This document shows, piece after piece, positions 1-9,706 of a stretch of DNA of 37,631 nucleotides. Position 1 is the first letter of the stretch. Each line of letters opens with the position of its first letter. Source of the DNA: Rhodocyclales bacterium (GTDB lineage Bacteria; Pseudomonadota; Gammaproteobacteria; Burkholderiales; Rhodocyclaceae); assembly GCA_016215645.1 (NCBI GenBank), contig JACRIX010000098.1, positions 1 through 37,631 on the forward strand, given 5' to 3'. The notes below the pieces were generated by a model. It was not told the origin of the DNA, did no database searches, and was given only the letters and a program-made list of their open reading frames with translations. Both the position numbers and the translations under genes were made by a program.

Positions 1-336
1 AAGACCTCGGACCTCGTTCAGGAAATCGCCGCGGCAAGTCAGGAACAAAGCCAGGGCGTCGGCCAGATCAACGGCGCCATGGGGCAGCTGAACCAGGCCA
101 CGCAACAGAACGCCAGTGCCTCCGAAGAACTGGCGGCCACCGCCGAGGAAATGGGTGGCCAGGCGGCACAACTCCAGGAGCTGATGGGGTTCTTCAAGAT
201 CGAATCGCAGGCAAGAGTCGGCGCTGGTAGTACGGCGAGGAAGGCGCCGCGCCCGACGCCTGCCGCCCGCCTGCCCCGCCACTCCGCCCCTGCCGATCCG
301 GTGCCCGTCCCGGCCGGCGAATTCGAACGCTTCTGA
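1..336 (+). CDS. Methyl-accepting chemotaxis protein, C-terminal fragment
   Basis: The frame is open from base 1 to the TGA at 334-336, so only the last 111 codons of a larger gene are inside the window. The visible part begins in the end of the cytoplasmic signalling helix: a run of alternating Gln/Ala/Ser/Glu residues with the motifs EIAAASQEQ and NASASEELAATAEEM, typical of the Tar/Tsr-type methyl-accepting domain near a methylation site. After about residue 65 the chain turns into a flexible Pro/Ala/Arg-rich tail ending in EFERF. Such C-terminal tails are sometimes CheR/CheB tethers, but the canonical NWETF-type pentapeptide is not exact here. The cheW gene follows 21 bases downstream on the same strand, which fits a chemoreceptor-adaptor pair. 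The sensor domain and membrane segments are outside the window, so the ligand cannot be guessed. Confidence 0.88.
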   Translation, partial: KTSDLVQEIAAASQEQSQGVGQINGAMGQLNQATQQNASASEELAATAEEMGGQAAQLQELMGFFKIESQARVGAGSTARKAPRPTPAARLPRHSAPADPVPVPAGEFERF

Positions 337-357
337 ACCCTGGACCAGGAGAGCGCC

Positions 358-924
358 ATGGGACCCGCCCTGCAGCACGGCCCCGCCGTTCGCGGCAAGC
401 CTCCGGTGGCCGCAGGCATCATTGCCGCGGCGGAGGTTCAGCAATACCTGACCTTCCAGCTTGGCGGCGAGATGTACGCGGTGGGCATCCTCAACGTCAA
501 GGAGATCATCGAGTACGGCCAGCTCACCGAGATCCCGATGATGCCGGCCTTCATCCGGGGCGTGATCAACCTGCGCGGCAGCGTGGTGCCGGTGATCGAC
601 CTCTCGGCCCGCTTCGGCGGCGGCAGCACCGAGACCTCGCGCCGAACCTGCATCGTGATCATCGAGCTGGTGCATGAGGACGAGCACCACGACATCGGCA
701 TCGTGGTCGATGCCGTGTCCGAGGTGCTGGAGGTTTCCAGCGCCGACATCGAGCCGGCACCCAGCTTCGGCGCCAGGGTCCGCGCCGACTTCATCGCCGG
801 CATGGGCAAGATCGCCGGCAAGTTCGTGATCATCCTCGACATCCGCAAGGCGCTGTCGAGCGACGCGATGACAATGCTGTCGTCGGCGGGCGTGCAGCTC
901 CGGGTGGACGCGCCGGCCGCGTGA
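358..924 (+). CDS. cheW: CheW-like chemotaxis adaptor protein
   Basis: A 188-residue protein with one CheW domain from about residue 28 to 180. CheW couples chemoreceptors to the CheA kinase at the inner face of the membrane. Recognisable family signatures are YLTFQLGGEMYAVGI at the start of the domain, the VKEIIEY segment, the central RGVINLRGSVVPVIDL core and the VDAVSEVLEV strand. The ATG at 358 is preceded by AGGAG at 347-351, so this start is well placed; the roughly 27 residues before the domain are low-complexity. It lies directly behind the chemoreceptor fragment, probably in the same transcript. It faces a convergent universal stress protein gene, and a GC-rich hairpin lies between them. 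No CheA or CheY is visible in the window. Confidence 0.93.
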   Translation: MGPALQHGPAVRGKPPVAAGIIAAAEVQQYLTFQLGGEMYAVGILNVKEIIEYGQLTEIPMMPAFIRGVINLRGSVVPVIDLSARFGGGSTETSRRTCIVIIELVHEDEHHDIGIVVDAVSEVLEVSSADIEPAPSFGARVRADFIAGMGKIAGKFVIILDIRKALSSDAMTMLSSAGVQLRVDAPAA

Positions 925-927
925 ATC

Positions 928-954
928 CGCGGGGTCGCCCGGTCCGGCCCCGCG
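928..954. terminator. GC-rich hairpin between convergent cheW and usp genes
   Basis: CGCGGGG at 928-934 is complementary to CCCCGCG at 948-954, giving a 7-bp stem that can extend inward with a G-T pair. It sits in the 34-base gap between the stop codons of two convergent genes, where a bidirectional terminator is expected. There is no U-tract on either side, so Rho-independent function is not shown. Confidence 0.35.
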
Positions 955-958
955 CGCT

Positions 959-1771
959 TCAGCAGGACATCAGTACCGGCACGGTCATGTGTTGCAGGAT
1001 GTAGCGCGTACCCGCGCCGCGGCTGACGAAGGGAAAGCCGATCTGGCCGTGGGCGCCCATCACCAGCAGGTCGGCGCTGCGGTCGCTGATGCGGTTGAGC
1101 AGCAGGTCCATGATGCCGAAGTCCTCGACCACCAGCACTTCCGGCCTGGCCGTGATGCCGTGGTCGGCAAGCTGGCGCACGGCAGCGGCACAGGAGGCGG
1201 CGGCATCATCGTGGCGCGTGGCGAAGGAGAGTACCCAGGCATCAGTGCAGTCGTCCAGGAGGGGGAGGGCGTCGTTCAGCGCATGCGCTGCTTCGCGCGA
1301 GTCGTGCCAGGCGATCATCGGTCGTTTGCCGATTGCCGCGAACTCGCCGGCATAGGGAATCACCAATACCGGACGACCGCAATCAATGATCACTTCCATG
1401 ACGAAATCCTCGGGCAGCAAGGTGTTGCCGCCATGTTCGCGCTGGCCGAGGACGACCAGGTCGGCATGGCGCGCCAGATTGGTGACCTGGCGCAGCACCT
1501 CGGTGTCGCTGCCGCGATTGACGTCGATCCATTCCGCGCGCGCCAATCCGCCGCTGGCCTTTTCGAAGGCGGCCTTGCTGGCATCACGCGCGGCGACATA
1601 GTCGGCGCTGGGCCAGGTAGCGACGACGCCGACGCGCTGTGCCGCGGCGCGCTGGCCGAAGACGCCGATCAGGCGGGCGCCATGCTGGCGGGCCAGGCTG
1701 ACCGCGAGTTCAAGGCGGACTCCGGCGCGTTCGCCGGAATCGAGGTGGACCATCAGGTTCTTCAGCGACAT
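959..1771 (-). CDS. Universal stress protein with two UspA domains
   Basis: A 270-residue cytoplasmic protein made of two tandem UspA folds, roughly residues 1-140 and 145-270. Each half starts with a beta strand (MSLKNLMVHLD and RPMIAWHDS). The second half carries the nucleotide-binding signature near the C-terminus, with GAHGQIG followed by a Gly-rich RGAGTRYIL and the terminal strand VPVLMS. This resembles the G-2x-G-9x-G(S/T) pattern of ATP-binding Usp proteins. In the first half the equivalent region (GQREHGG) is less canonical. I chose the ATG at 1771 because it matches the usual MxxKxILV-type beginning. The frame is open further to 2122, but that would overlap the kinase gene upstream and adds no recognisable domain. 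It lies 101 bases after the hybrid kinase on the same strand and may be co-transcribed with it. Its signal and targets are unknown. Confidence 0.9.
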   Translation of the reverse strand: MSLKNLMVHLDSGERAGVRLELAVSLARQHGARLIGVFGQRAAAQRVGVVATWPSADYVAARDASKAAFEKASGGLARAEWIDVNRGSDTEVLRQVTNLARHADLVVLGQREHGGNTLLPEDFVMEVIIDCGRPVLVIPYAGEFAAIGKRPMIAWHDSREAAHALNDALPLLDDCTDAWVLSFATRHDDAAASCAAAVRQLADHGITARPEVLVVEDFGIMDLLLNRISDRSADLLVMGAHGQIGFPFVSRGAGTRYILQHMTVPVLMSC

Positions 1772-1872
1772 GGGGTTGAACTCCGTAGGGTAGCGTGAGG
1801 GATAGTCTGCCGCGACGGTGCCGGCCGCGCCATCAGTGACAAGTATAGGGCCGTGTCCGTCGTGGCGGCGCG

Positions 1873-4563
1873 CTAGGCCCTGGCCGGCTGCGAGCGCCGC
1901 AGCCACAGCAGCAAGGTGCGATAGAACAGCTCTGGCGACACCGGTTTGCCGATATGGTCGTTCATCCCGGCGCGCAGGCATTCTTCGCGGTCGTCCTCGA
2001 AGGCGTTGGCTGTCATGGCGATGATCGCAATGTCGGTTGCATTGGCGAGTCTGCGGATCGCGCGGGTGGCGTCGAGCCCGTTCATAACCGGCATTTGCAC
2101 GTCCATCAGCACCACGACGCACTCGCCGCGCGCCGCGATCTCGGCGGCCTGCGCGCCATTTTCGGCCAGCACCGGCACCAGGCCGGCACTTTCGACGAGG
2201 AAGCCGGCGATCTCCCGGCTCAAGGGTTCGTCTTCCGCCACCAGCACGCGATGACCGGCAAATTCACGCCGCAGGCTGAGTACGGCATCGTCGTCCGGCG
2301 CAGCGGCAGTGGCCTGCTCCTCGATCTTGCACAGGCGTACGGTGGCCCAGAAGCGGCTGCCCAGTCCGGGCTGGCTGCTGACGCCGACGTCGCCGCCCAT
2401 CAACTGGGCAATGCGTTTCGAGATGATCAGGCCGAGGCCGGTGCCGCCGTAGCGGCGCGTGGTCGATTCGTCGGCCTGGGTGAAGGCGCTGAACAGCCTG
2501 GCTTGCTGTTCCGGGCTGATGCCGATGCCCTGGTCGCTGACTTCCATCCGCAGCATCAGGTTCTCCGCTTCCTGCCCGGCGGCCGACACGTCAACCGTGA
2601 TCAGGCCGCGTTCGGAAAACTTGACGGCATTGCCGAGGAAGTTGAGCAGTATCTGGCGCAGGCGCATGGCATCGCCATTGAGCATGCGCGGCAGGGACGG
2701 ATCGATCCGGCTGGTGATCGCCAGTCCCTTGCCGCGCGCCATGGGTTCCTGCAGGTCAACGGTCTCGCGGATCAGGTCCTTCAGCACGAAATCATCGGCG
2801 GTCAGGCTCAGGCGCTCGGCCTCGATCTTCGACAGGTCGAGGATGTCATTGATCACGTCCATCAGGTGTTGCGAGGCTGCGAGGCTTTTTCTCAACTGGT
2901 CGATCTGGCGCTCGTTGGTGGCGCCGCGCAGCGCCAGGCTGGTCATGCCCATGATGCCGTTCATCGGCGTGCGCAGTTCGTGGCTCATGTTGGCCAGGAA
3001 TATGCTCTTGGCGCGATTGGCCGCCTCGGCGACATCGCGTGCCGCCGCCAGTTCCGCGGTGCGCGAACCGACCAGGGATTCGAGGTGGTCGCGGTGCTCC
3101 GTCAGTTCCAGTTCCGCCTGCTTGCGCGCATCGATGTCGGTATGCGTGCCGATCATGCGTCGTGGTTTGCCCGCGGCATCGCGCGTCACCACCATGCCGC
3201 GGTCGAGTATCCACTTGTAGCTGCCGTCCTTGCAGCGGACGCGGTGTTCGTTCAGGTACTGCGGCGACCTTCCCGTCAAATAGTCGTTGACCGCCGCCAT
3301 GGTGCCCGGCAGGTCAGCCGGATGGATGCGATCGCTCCACTCGCCGAGTTCATCGCCGATCTCCTGCTCTTCATAGCCCAGCATCCGCTTCCAGACCGGG
3401 CTGAAGAACACCGTGCTCCTGGCGATGTCCCAATCCCAGAGGCCTTCGCCCGAGCCTTCAAGGGCAAACTTCCAGCGAAATTCGCTTTCGCGCAACTGGT
3501 CTTCGCTTTTGCGTAGTTCCCGCGTCAGCGCCTCGGCAATGCGCGTGGCCTGTTCGCGCGTATCCAGCATCGACAGCAGCAGGGCAACAATCAGGGCGCT
3601 CAGGGCCAGGCCGGTCGCCAGGGTGATCCAGGCCGGCAGGTAGCTCACGCCCGTCGCTGCCGCGTCGCGCTCGAGGCGCAGCAGCCAGTGCCGACCCTGG
3701 GCGACGATGCCGCGCTGTTGCTGGAAGGCGGAATTGCCGACGAAGTCGCTCAGCGTGCCGCGCGAAAACAGCAGGCCGGCGGCCGCTGCCTCGCTGCCAT
3801 CATGAAGGCTGACGGCCAGCTCCTTGCCATCATTGGTGCCGTGATGGCGCAGGATCTGATGCATCAGATTTACGATCCGGTAGGGGCTGGAGGTCCAGCC
3901 GATCAGGGCGGCGCGGCGCTGGCCGATGTCATCCAGCGGCGCACCCCTGCGGAATACCGGGAAATACATGATCACGCCCGGCGGCGCGTTCGGTCCGGCT
4001 TCCTGGATCAGCGTGACGATGCCGGACAGCGTCGGCCGGCCGGTATCGCGTGCCTGTTCCATGGCCGCGCGGCGTACCGGTTCGGAATAGGTGTCGTAGC
4101 CGAGCGCGCGCAGGTTGTCGCCCTGGCGCGGCTCGATGTACTGCACCGGCGCGTAGATCGGGCGCTCGCCGCCGGGGTGTATGTCGTAATCTGGCGGCCC
4201 CTCGCGCCGCAGGCGTGCCACATGCTGGCTGCGTTCGCCGGCCGTGACCAGGGGATTGAAGGCGATACCGTGCATGCCGGGCGCCAGCGCCTCGGCGCGC
4301 ATGGCCTCGGCGTAGGCTCGCCACTCGCTGCGCGTGACATGGTTCGAGGCTGCCAGCAGGGCGCCGCCGCCGCGCAGGATCAGTGAATGGGCGGCCAGGG
4401 CTTCCTCGACATGCAGTGTGAGCTCGTCCGCCAGGCCGGCAAACGTGGCTATCGCGTGCTGGTCGATGTCGTTCTTGACCCGCTGGCTGGCGATTCCGGT
4501 CAGGATCAGGCACAGGATCAGCACCACCCAGGCGGGGGTGGTTCGTGTCAGGGCGATGTTCAA
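1873..4563 (-). CDS. CHASE-PAS hybrid histidine kinase with receiver domain
   Basis: A membrane sensor of about 896 residues. An N-terminal transmembrane helix ([13 protein letters not shown]) is followed by a periplasmic CHASE domain; YIEP and the [11 protein letters not shown] segment are typical. A second helix ([19 protein letters not shown]), a short coiled region and a PAS domain of the PAS_3 type follow. Then come HisKA with the phosphorylated His in [11 protein letters not shown] (about residue 528), a HATPase domain with N, G1 (DQGIGI) and G2 (GTGLGL) boxes, and a receiver domain with Asp about 821 in [13 protein letters not shown] prefer the TTG at 4563, which has AGGAG upstream; an in-frame ATG at 4590 would add nine residues and lacks a ribosome site. 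CHASE domains bind small extracellular ligands in known homologues. No partner regulator or output gene lies next to it, so it is an orphan hybrid kinase whose final phosphoacceptor is unknown. Confidence 0.93.
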   Translation of the reverse strand: MNIALTRTTPAWVVLILCLILTGIASQRVKNDIDQHAIATFAGLADELTLHVEEALAAHSLILRGGGALLAASNHVTRSEWRAYAEAMRAEALAPGMHGIAFNPLVTAGERSQHVARLRREGPPDYDIHPGGERPIYAPVQYIEPRQGDNLRALGYDTYSEPVRRAAMEQARDTGRPTLSGIVTLIQEAGPNAPPGVIMYFPVFRRGAPLDDIGQRRAALIGWTSSPYRIVNLMHQILRHHGTNDGKELAVSLHDGSEAAAAGLLFSRGTLSDFVGNSAFQQQRGIVAQGRHWLLRLERDAAATGVSYLPAWITLATGLALSALIVALLLSMLDTREQATRIAEALTRELRKSEDQLRESEFRWKFALEGSGEGLWDWDIARSTVFFSPVWKRMLGYEEQEIGDELGEWSDRIHPADLPGTMAAVNDYLTGRSPQYLNEHRVRCKDGSYKWILDRGMVVTRDAAGKPRRMIGTHTDIDARKQAELELTEHRDHLESLVGSRTAELAAARDVAEAANRAKSIFLANMSHELRTPMNGIMGMTSLALRGATNERQIDQLRKSLAASQHLMDVINDILDLSKIEAERLSLTADDFVLKDLIRETVDLQEPMARGKGLAITSRIDPSLPRMLNGDAMRLRQILLNFLGNAVKFSERGLITVDVSAAGQEAENLMLRMEVSDQGIGISPEQQARLFSAFTQADESTTRRYGGTGLGLIISKRIAQLMGGDVGVSSQPGLGSRFWATVRLCKIEEQATAAAPDDDAVLSLRREFAGHRVLVAEDEPLSREIAGFLVESAGLVPVLAENGAQAAEIAARGECVVVLMDVQMPVMNGLDATRAIRRLANATDIAIIAMTANAFEDDREECLRAGMNDHIGKPVSPELFYRTLLLWLRRSQPARA

Positions 4564-4716
4564 ACCGGGAGGTCTCCTGGCTGGCGCCACATCGCAATTG
4601 CCTGGAGATCGGATCCGGAAAATCGCATCGGCGGAGCCTAATGGAGCGGGCGCCCTGCCTTGTTGACGCAGGTCAATGCCTGACAGAAAGCCTAAGGTAT
4701 CTAACAGCCGCGGCGC

Positions 4717-5238
4717 TCAGTCCAGCGCGATCCTGACGACGCCCTCGTAGTCGAAGCTGAGCGACATCCATTCCCGGACCGGCAAGGCACGCACCCGTCC
4801 CACCAGCACTTTCATCACCCCGGCGTGGGTTACCAGCAGCGCCCGATCGATGTCCTGCGTGACAAGCTCGTCGAGGAATCCATGCACCCGCCGCTGCAGT
4901 TCGCCGACCGACTCGCCGCCGGGCGGCGCATAGCCCAGGGGATCGGCCGCCCAGCCGTCCAGGGCCTCGCGCTGGATGTGCTGCCAGGGCTGCATCTCCC
5001 AGTCGCCGAAATCCATTTCCATCAGCCTGTCGTCATGGCGTGGCGCGGGGTGCAAGGCGGCGGCGAGCTCACGGCAGCGTCGCAAGGGGCTGCTATACAC
5101 CGGCAGATCGTCCGGCACCTGCGGGCGGATGCGTGCCGCCGCCGCGGCGACGTCGGCCGCCAGCGCCAGGTCGGTGCGACCGTAGCAGATGCCGGGCGCG
5201 ACGTCGGGCGTCGGATGGCGGATCAGGAAAAGGTGCAC
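4717..5238 (-). CDS. cobC: Alpha-ribazole-5'-phosphate phosphatase (histidine phosphatase family)
   Basis: A 173-residue protein of the histidine phosphatase (phosphoglycerate mutase-like) fold. The catalytic loop near the N-terminus reads LIRHPTP, an RHP variant of the usual RHG. The second core His is in LVTHAGVMK, and the substrate loop [12 protein letters not shown] plus [13 protein letters not shown] are typical of the CobC/PhpB group. In the lower-ligand branch of cobalamin synthesis this enzyme removes phosphate from alpha-ribazole phosphate or adenosylcobalamin phosphate. The start is the GTG at 5238, which places the catalytic arginine and histidine at the expected distance from the N-terminus. 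It overlaps the 3' end of cobS by 16 bases, so translation is probably coupled. A related non-B12 phosphatase cannot be excluded from sequence alone, but the operon position strongly favours CobC. Confidence 0.88.
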   Translation of the reverse strand: MHLFLIRHPTPDVAPGICYGRTDLALAADVAAAAARIRPQVPDDLPVYSSPLRRCRELAAALHPAPRHDDRLMEMDFGDWEMQPWQHIQREALDGWAADPLGYAPPGGESVGELQRRVHGFLDELVTQDIDRALLVTHAGVMKVLVGRVRALPVREWMSLSFDYEGVVRIALD

Positions 5239-5990
5239 AGCATGCCCAGGTAAAACGCCAGTTCCGCGACTTGTTGCGTGGCGCCGAGGCAGTCGCCGGT
5301 GTAGCCGCCGATGCGGCGCAGGAAGTAACGGGCCGCCAGCAGCGCCGCCAGCGCCGTCGCCGCCAGTCCGAACAGCAGGTCGGCAAGCGGCAGCAGCAGG
5401 CAGGGCGCCAGGCCGCACAGCGCGGCGATCAACAGCTCACCGCCGGACAAGCGCTGGGCCAGCGGCTTGGATTTGCTGCTGTCGTCGTCGCGCACATACG
5501 TCAGGAAGTAGATCAGCACGGTCGAGGCCAGGCGCGACACGGCGTGGCCGGCGATCAGGGTCAGCGCCAGCAGCGGCGGGCCAAAGGCGGCATCGATTTC
5601 CACCAGGGCATTCCATTTCGTCAGTAGCAGCAGGCCCAGGCCGATTGCCGCATAACTGCCGATGCGCGAGTCCTTCATGATCGCCAGCACGCGGGCCTGG
5701 TCGACGCCGCCGCCGAAGCCGTCGCAGGAATCGGCGAAGCCATCCTCATGGAAGCCGCCGGTGGCCAGCACCGTCGCCGCCATGCCCAGCAGCACGGCGA
5801 CACCGATCGGCAAGGCCAGTGCGGCGGCCTCGGTTACCGCCGCGCCGATGGCGCCGATGATGATGCCGACCAGCGGAAAATAGCGTGCGGCGTGGTTCAG
5901 CTGCTCGGACGAATGCCCGACCCAGGCCGGCACCGGCAGACGGGTGAAGAAGCGCAGCGCGGCAAAGAAGTATTCCAGCTCGCGTTTCAT
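5223..5990 (-). CDS. cobS: Adenosylcobinamide-GDP ribazoletransferase (cobalamin synthase)
   Basis: A 255-residue polytopic inner-membrane protein that joins adenosylcobinamide-GDP to alpha-ribazole (phosphate), the last assembly step of cobalamin. Family marks are the N-terminal FFTRLPVP, the [11 protein letters not shown] segment, the acidic metal-binding loop [18 protein letters not shown] at about residues 78-95, and [14 protein letters not shown]. Several hydrophobic helices follow, and the length is normal for the family. Its ATG overlaps the cobT stop codon by four bases and its 3' end overlaps cobC, so the three genes form one tightly packed operon under the upstream cobalamin riboswitch. 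Confidence 0.97.
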   Translation of the reverse strand: MKRELEYFFAALRFFTRLPVPAWVGHSSEQLNHAARYFPLVGIIIGAIGAAVTEAAALALPIGVAVLLGMAATVLATGGFHEDGFADSCDGFGGGVDQARVLAIMKDSRIGSYAAIGLGLLLLTKWNALVEIDAAFGPPLLALTLIAGHAVSRLASTVLIYFLTYVRDDDSSKSKPLAQRLSGGELLIAALCGLAPCLLLPLADLLFGLAATALAALLAARYFLRRIGGYTGDCLGATQQVAELAFYLGMLCTFS

Positions 5991-7075
5991 GCGCTCGTCT
6001 TGTCGCTGACCCCGGCCGATTCGAAGCTGGCCATGTCATTGAGAAAGGCGCAGGCCGCCTTGAGCAGGGGCAGGGCCAGCGCCGCGCCGGTGCCTTCGCC
6101 GAGGCGCAGCCCCAGGTCAAGCAGCGGCATGCCGCCCAGCCACTCGAGTTGCAGGCGATGCCCGGCTTCGTGCGAGCAATGGGCATACACGCAGTAGTCG
6201 AGGATCTCCGGCGCGATACGCATCGCCACCAGCAGTGCCGAGGTGACGATGAAGCCGTCGATCAGCAGGGTCATGCGCGCCTCGGCGGCGGCCAGCATGG
6301 CGCCGGCCAGCATGGCGATCTCGAAGCCACCGAAGCGGGCGAGGACGCGTACCGCATCGTCCGCGCCGGCCCCGCCGGGTGCGGGCCGTTCCGGCCAGGC
6401 GTCGAGGGCTTGCGCCAGCAGCGCCTGCTTGCGTGCCAGGCCGGCGTCGTCGAGCCCGGTACCGCGCCCGACGCACTGCGCCAGCGGCAGCCCGGTGAGG
6501 CAGTGCGTGATCAGCGACGCGGAGGCGGTGTTGCCGATGCCCATTTCACCGAAGGCCAGCACATTGCAGCCGGTCGCCGCAATGTTGCGCGTGAGTTGCG
6601 CGCCGCGGTCCATCGCCAACGCGCACTCGGCCTCGCTCATGGCCGCGCCATCGAGGTAATTCGCCGTGCCACTGGCGCCGACTTTCGCATCGACCAGGCC
6701 GTTGCGCGGTCCGAACTCGTGCGCCACGCCGGCGTCGGCCACCACCAACTGCATGCCGGCCTGGCCGGCGAACGCGTTGATCGCGGCGCCGCCGGAAAGG
6801 AAGTTTTCCACCATCTGCCAGGTCACGTCCTGCGGATAGGCCGAAACCCCGGCCCTGGCGGCGCCGTGATCGCCGGCGCAGACCAGCACATGGGGCGCGA
6901 CGACATGCGGCGCCAGCCTGCCCTGGATCAGGCCGAGTTGCAGCGCCAATACCTCCAGGCGTCCGAGCGAGCCGGGCGGCTTGGTCTTGCCGTCGATCTT
7001 CTGCTGGAGTTCCGCAGTGAGGGAACGGTTCAGTGCAGCCACGGCAAAGCGCGGCAGTGTGGCGGGGGAATGCAT
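5987..7075 (-). CDS. cobT: Nicotinate-nucleotide-dimethylbenzimidazole phosphoribosyltransferase
   Basis: A protein of about 362 residues that activates the lower-ligand base (dimethylbenzimidazole or a relative) to its alpha-ribotide using nicotinate mononucleotide. Clear signatures are [10 protein letters not shown] near the N-terminus, [29 protein letters not shown] and, near the C-terminus, [11 protein letters not shown], which holds the catalytic glutamate of the family. The ATG at 7075 is favoured because AAGGA lies eight bases upstream; another in-frame ATG at 7084 would add three residues. It is the first gene of cobT-cobS-cobC and its 5' region carries a cobalamin riboswitch, so expression is expected to fall when adenosylcobalamin is plentiful. 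Confidence 0.96.
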   Translation of the reverse strand: MHSPATLPRFAVAALNRSLTAELQQKIDGKTKPPGSLGRLEVLALQLGLIQGRLAPHVVAPHVLVCAGDHGAARAGVSAYPQDVTWQMVENFLSGGAAINAFAGQAGMQLVVADAGVAHEFGPRNGLVDAKVGASGTANYLDGAAMSEAECALAMDRGAQLTRNIAATGCNVLAFGEMGIGNTASASLITHCLTGLPLAQCVGRGTGLDDAGLARKQALLAQALDAWPERPAPGGAGADDAVRVLARFGGFEIAMLAGAMLAAAEARMTLLIDGFIVTSALLVAMRIAPEILDYCVYAHCSHEAGHRLQLEWLGGMPLLDLGLRLGEGTGAALALPLLKAACAFLNDMASFESAGVSDKTSA

Positions 7076-7157
7076 CCGATTCATCCTTTTTCACAAGCGG
7101 TGCGAACCGGCGCGGCGCGTCCAAACGCCACGCCAGCCCGCGCCACGGGCTTGACGA

Positions 7158-7335
7158 AAATGACCGGTCGGTCTTCTGGCTTCCGGATCGTCCTCTGCCT
7201 GCGCCTTCCCGGGCCTTTGCGACTTTGGCCCAGTGGCTTCCTGCAAGCATCGTCCCCGGTTACAGCGGCGGGCCCGCCACGGATTCTCACCGTGTTCCCT
7301 GGAGCTTGCCGTGGCCGGCGTGCTCCACCGAATCA
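7158..7335 (-). promoter_or_regulatory. Cobalamin (AdoCbl-type) riboswitch upstream of cobT
   Basis: Read on the minus strand, the leader contains GGTGAGAATCCGTGGC followed by a GC-rich loop and GCTGTAACCGG, then GCAGGAAGCCACTGG, a Gly-rich variable arm, and finally AGCCAGAAGACC, the B12-box type sequence (7170-7181). These conserved blocks in this order are characteristic of the cobalamin riboswitch. The likely transcription start from the promoter at 7342-7370 falls at the 5' end of the element, and the cobT start is about 80 bases downstream, so control of translation or transcription of the whole cobTSC operon is expected. The outer boundaries are estimates. This element accounts for the roughly 300-base stretch without a gene between cobT and the next gene. 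Confidence 0.93.
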
Positions 7336-7341
7336 ACGCGA

Positions 7342-7370
7342 ATTATGGGGCCGCGGAATGGCTTGTGCAA
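7342..7370 (-). promoter_or_regulatory. Sigma-70-type promoter for the riboswitch and cobTSC operon
   Basis: On the minus strand, TTGCAC (7365-7370) is separated by exactly 17 bases from CATAAT (7342-7347). The -10 hexamer matches the consensus at five of six positions; the -35 matches at the TTG core. A start about seven bases past the -10 would fall near 7335, the 5' edge of the riboswitch, which supports the call. Confidence 0.7.
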
Positions 7371-7385
7371 TCCCGGGCGCCGGGG

Positions 7386-8081
7386 TCAGGCGAACCAATC
7401 CTTCATCATCGCCGTCTCGCGGGCGGTGACGATGGCGAGGAACTCGTCGGCGCCCTTCATTTCACTGAAGGCGTCGAAGCCGCGCTGCAGGAAGGAGTGC
7501 AGCGACCCGAGACCGGCCAGATGCGCCGGACCTTCCATGATGCGCAGCGAGACGCGGATCAGCGGCATGCGCGTGAGCCGGTCGAGGGTCTGGCCGATTT
7601 TCAGCACCAGGGCGATCTGCTGCTCGCGATCCTTGCGGCGGCCAACGGTTTGGTAGGCGGCGACGTAGGCATCCCAGTCGACATCGTGACTGCGTCCGGC
7701 GGCGCGCAAGGCCTTGACCATATCGGTGTCGAGCGATTCGGACAGCGTGTCCATCTTTACGGCTTCAAGCAAAGTGAACAGCGCACGTGCCGGCAGCACC
7801 CGCACCATCACCGGCACCACGCGCGCCAGTTCATCGTCGCGGCTGCGAAAGTCCTTGGGGCCGTAGAGGTCGCTGAGGAAAAATTCGGCCGCCGGGGCGT
7901 AGCGCTCGCTGGCGAGCAAATCGGCGTAGGTATGCGCCAAGCGGTCGGCCTGCCATTGCTTGAGCAGGGGGTAATCCGCCGCCTCCGGGTCGGATGCCCG
8001 CCGTGCGCGCAGCTCACGCGCCAGGGCGATGCATTCGGCGAGTTCCCTGCCTATCGTGTCCTTGTCCGGCTCGTCTTTCAT
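7386..8081 (-). CDS. Uncharacterised FFLEELY-motif type protein
   Basis: A 231-residue, mostly helical soluble protein with no signal peptide or membrane segment. A conserved-looking motif FFLSDLYGPKDF lies at about residues 65-76, resembling the group annotated as FFLEELY-motif proteins, whose function is unknown to me. The ATG at 8081 is chosen because the preceding 28 codons of the open frame contain low-complexity Arg-rich sequence and the motif order begins after it. No Shine-Dalgarno is visible; a GATAAT hexamer ends about seven bases before this ATG, so a nearly leaderless transcript is possible. The gene is divergent from the aldehyde dehydrogenase and lies just upstream of the cobT promoter on the same strand. 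I do not assign a function. Confidence 0.72.
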   Translation of the reverse strand: MKDEPDKDTIGRELAECIALARELRARRASDPEAADYPLLKQWQADRLAHTYADLLASERYAPAAEFFLSDLYGPKDFRSRDDELARVVPVMVRVLPARALFTLLEAVKMDTLSESLDTDMVKALRAAGRSHDVDWDAYVAAYQTVGRRKDREQQIALVLKIGQTLDRLTRMPLIRVSLRIMEGPAHLAGLGSLHSFLQRGFDAFSEMKGADEFLAIVTARETAMMKDWFA

Positions 8082-8195
8082 TTCGCGAATTATCGCGCCG
8101 CCGCCGGGCTCCGTTAGAGTAGCCTGCCTAATCCGGCGCCGGTACCGCGAATACACTCCCGCCATGCATGGAGCACATCCAGGAGGAGCCTTGGA

Positions 8196-9641
8196 ATGAA
8201 CGCCCTAGATCCCGTACTACACCACGCGGCCGCCGACGTCGGAGACGCGTCGACCTTCCGTCGCCAGTTCGACGCCATGCACGCCGCGACCCGGCGCAGC
8301 GCGGCGGTATCGCGCGCCACGCGGCAGGGTCGGCTCGATGCCCTGTTCGACCTGGTGCATGACAACGGCGATCGTTTCGTCGAGGCCATTTCGGCCGATT
8401 TCGGCCACCGTTCGGCGCATGAAACCCGCTTGCTCGAACTTTTTCCCAGCCTTGAGGCGGTGCGCCACACGCGCTCGCAATTCGCCGGCTGGATGAAGCC
8501 GCAGGCCAAGTCGCCCTCGATCTGGTTCCGCCCCGGCCGCGCACGCATCCTGATGCAACCGCTGGGCGTGGTCGGCGTCATCGTGCCCTGGAACTACCCC
8601 TTGTTCCTCGCCATTTCGCCGATGGCTGCGGCCTTGGCCGCCGGCAATCGGGTGATGGTCAAGATGTCGGAGTTTACGCCGCGCACCGGCGAATTGCTGG
8701 CCAGCCTGGTGACGCGCTATTTCGCGCCCGACGATGTCAGAGTGGTACTGGGCGATGCCGGGGTGGGCGCCGATTTTGCCCGCCTGCCCTTTGATCACCT
8801 GCTGTTCACCGGGTCCACCAGGGTCGGCCACGACATCATGCGCATGGCCGCCGACAACCTGACGCCGGTGACACTGGAACTCGGCGGCAAATCGCCGGCC
8901 ATCCTCGGCCCCGACTATCCGCTGGCAAAGGCCGCCGAGCGCATCATGGTCGGCAAGTTGCTGAATGCCGGGCAGACCTGCATTGCTCCGGATTACGTGC
9001 TGGTCCCCGCGGGCCGCGAACTGGCCTTCGTCGAGGCGGCGCGCGCCGTGGTCGCGAAATGCTGGCCCGATCCCGTCGGCTCGCCGGACTACACCGCCAT
9101 CGTCAATGAACGGCATTTCCAGCGCCTGCAAGGCTATGTGGATGACGCCCGCGAGCGCGGCGCGAAGATCGAGCCGCTATCCACCGCCCAGGCCAGTGCC
9201 ACCAGCCGCAAACTGCCGCCGTTGGCCCTGCTGGACGTGAACGATGACATGCGGGTGATGCAGGACGAGATTTTCGGCCCCTTGCTGCCGGTGCTGCCCT
9301 ATGACAATCTCGATGCCGCGATCGCCTACGTCAATAGCCATCCGCGGCCGTTGGCGCTCTACCATTTCGAAAACGACGGCGCCCGTCGCGACCGTGTGCT
9401 GGAAGAAACCGTCGCCGGCGGCGTCACGGTCAACGACACCATCCTGCACATCGCGCAGGAGAACCTGCCCTTCGGCGGCGTCGGACCCAGCGGCATGGGT
9501 CACTACCACGGCATCGAGGGCTTCAGGACCTTCACCAAGCAGAAGGCCGTGTTCTACCAGTCCCGGCTCAATGGCATGTCGCTGTTCAATCCGCCCTATG
9601 GCGCGCTGTTCGAGCGCCTGACCAAATTCCTCATGCGCTAA
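8196..9641 (+). CDS. Coniferyl-aldehyde-type aldehyde dehydrogenase
   Basis: A 481-residue NAD(P)-dependent aldehyde dehydrogenase. The ALDH fold is complete: IVPWNYPLFLAISPMAAALAAGN for cofactor binding, FTGSTRVG, the catalytic general base Glu228 in LELGGKSP and the nucleophile Cys262 in GQTCIAPDY, and EIFGPLLPVLPY later. The C-terminal GIEGFRTFTKQKAVFYQS region is like coniferyl aldehyde dehydrogenase (CalB), and the general pattern also resembles AlkH, the aldehyde dehydrogenase of alkane oxidation. It would oxidise an aromatic or fatty aldehyde to its acid. The start is supported by GGAGGAG upstream. The AlkJ-like alcohol dehydrogenase gene follows 65 bases downstream, so the two probably oxidise an alcohol to an acid in sequence. 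The substrate is not decided by the sequence. Confidence 0.92.
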   Translation: MNALDPVLHHAAADVGDASTFRRQFDAMHAATRRSAAVSRATRQGRLDALFDLVHDNGDRFVEAISADFGHRSAHETRLLELFPSLEAVRHTRSQFAGWMKPQAKSPSIWFRPGRARILMQPLGVVGVIVPWNYPLFLAISPMAAALAAGNRVMVKMSEFTPRTGELLASLVTRYFAPDDVRVVLGDAGVGADFARLPFDHLLFTGSTRVGHDIMRMAADNLTPVTLELGGKSPAILGPDYPLAKAAERIMVGKLLNAGQTCIAPDYVLVPAGRELAFVEAARAVVAKCWPDPVGSPDYTAIVNERHFQRLQGYVDDARERGAKIEPLSTAQASATSRKLPPLALLDVNDDMRVMQDEIFGPLLPVLPYDNLDAAIAYVNSHPRPLALYHFENDGARRDRVLEETVAGGVTVNDTILHIAQENLPFGGVGPSGMGHYHGIEGFRTFTKQKAVFYQSRLNGMSLFNPPYGALFERLTKFLMR

Positions 9642-9706
9642 GGCATGACCTAGCCGTATTGCGACGCCGTTCCATTGATAGGATTTCTTGAAAGTTCAGG
9701 TGCAGC

